Assembly (NCBI GenBank): GCA_008711295.1
Contig: VUYV01000156.1
Coordinates: forward strand, 137,720-201,719
Direction of reading: 5' to 3'
Length of the DNA: 64,000 bases
Source of the DNA: Anarhynchus alexandrinus
Lineage: Eukaryota; Chordata; Aves; Charadriiformes; Charadriidae
Within the stretch, counting starts at the first letter, position 1; each line of letters opens with the position of its first letter. Of this stretch, positions 63,781 to 64,000 are shown piece after piece. A program made the position numbers and the translations under genes. The notes under the pieces were generated by a model that was not told the DNA's origin, searched no databases, and saw nothing but the letters and a program-made list of their open reading frames with translations.

Positions 63781-64000
63781 GAGGAAGACAACCGATTTTT
63801 TCCCCTCCGTTTTCTTCCCCTCCTTGTTTTCTGCTCAGCCTGGGAAAAGCCCAGCCATCCCAAGGCAATTAAGCAAGAACACGAAACGCAGCCCTGGAGA
63901 GGGACCTCTCCGGTGCGTTTCCCCACCGCGGTGCCGCAGCCCGGGGACGGAGCCATTCCCCTCGGATGCTCCCACAGCCTGGCCAGGCCCTCGATGTGCC

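Larger units (their letters stand above)
57361..64000 (-). other. SSH1: SSH1 5' intron (partial); upstream exons not found
   Basis: Unique AT-rich sequence with two CR1 copies near 62.1 and 63.6 kb, an A/G-rich run at about 60228-60260 and a short (GACA)n run near 61624-61638. I searched for the small exon expected to encode a KLNLS-ending peptide and did not find a credible one. No CpG island of promoter type is seen, so the SSH1 promoter is probably right of the window. Confidence 0.6.

Overview
The window reads as nuclear DNA of a bird. It carries many 5'-truncated CR1 LINEs with avian-type 3' ends, it is GC-rich and compact like an avian microchromosome, and its two recognisable genes are vertebrate actin regulators. 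I cannot name the species. No bacterial, viral or CRISPR features are seen.

Layout, with both genes on the minus strand and so transcribed right to left. (1) 1-3009 is the 5' part of CORO1C (coronin-1C): the first common coding exon (2810-3009, 65 codons) and part of the following intron. The remaining coronin exons lie left of the window. (2) 3010-28476 is the long first intron of CORO1C. It holds a CpG island at about 20.95-21.86 kb (likely the housekeeping promoter and non-coding exon 1), one clear CR1 copy, AT-rich stretches and two isolated CpG-dense patches. (3) 28477-29875 is a long, well-formed coding exon: strong start context, an in-frame stop just upstream, 466 codons and a consensus splice donor. 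Its end phase matches the CORO1C acceptor at 3009 and would read through into the coronin start methionine. I therefore propose it as an alternative first exon giving a long coronin-1C of about 940 residues with a disordered, SH3-ligand-bearing N-terminal extension. This is the most interesting item in the window. (4) About 30.2-37.57 kb is intergenic: GC-rich DNA, three CR1 copies, a 19-bp minisatellite of about 16 copies and a CA microsatellite. (5) 37.57-57.36 kb is SSH1 (slingshot-1 cofilin phosphatase). Thirteen consecutive coding exons join in frame into 1047 residues plus stop, followed by a probable 3.85-kb 3' UTR ending at an AATAAA at 37596-37601. (6) 57.36-64.0 kb is the 5' intron of SSH1 with two CR1 copies. 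The two most N-terminal SSH1 exons were not found and the promoter probably lies beyond the right edge.

How they work together: SSH1 dephosphorylates and activates cofilin/ADF, and type I coronins bind F-actin and Arp2/3 and steer slingshot and cofilin activity at the leading edge. The two genes lie head to tail in the order SSH1 then CORO1C, the same neighbour pair as on human 12q24.

Single N bases at five places appear to stand for collapsed assembly gaps: in at least two CR1 copies about 100 bp is missing exactly at the N. Local distances and the CpG-island sequence should be read with that in mind.
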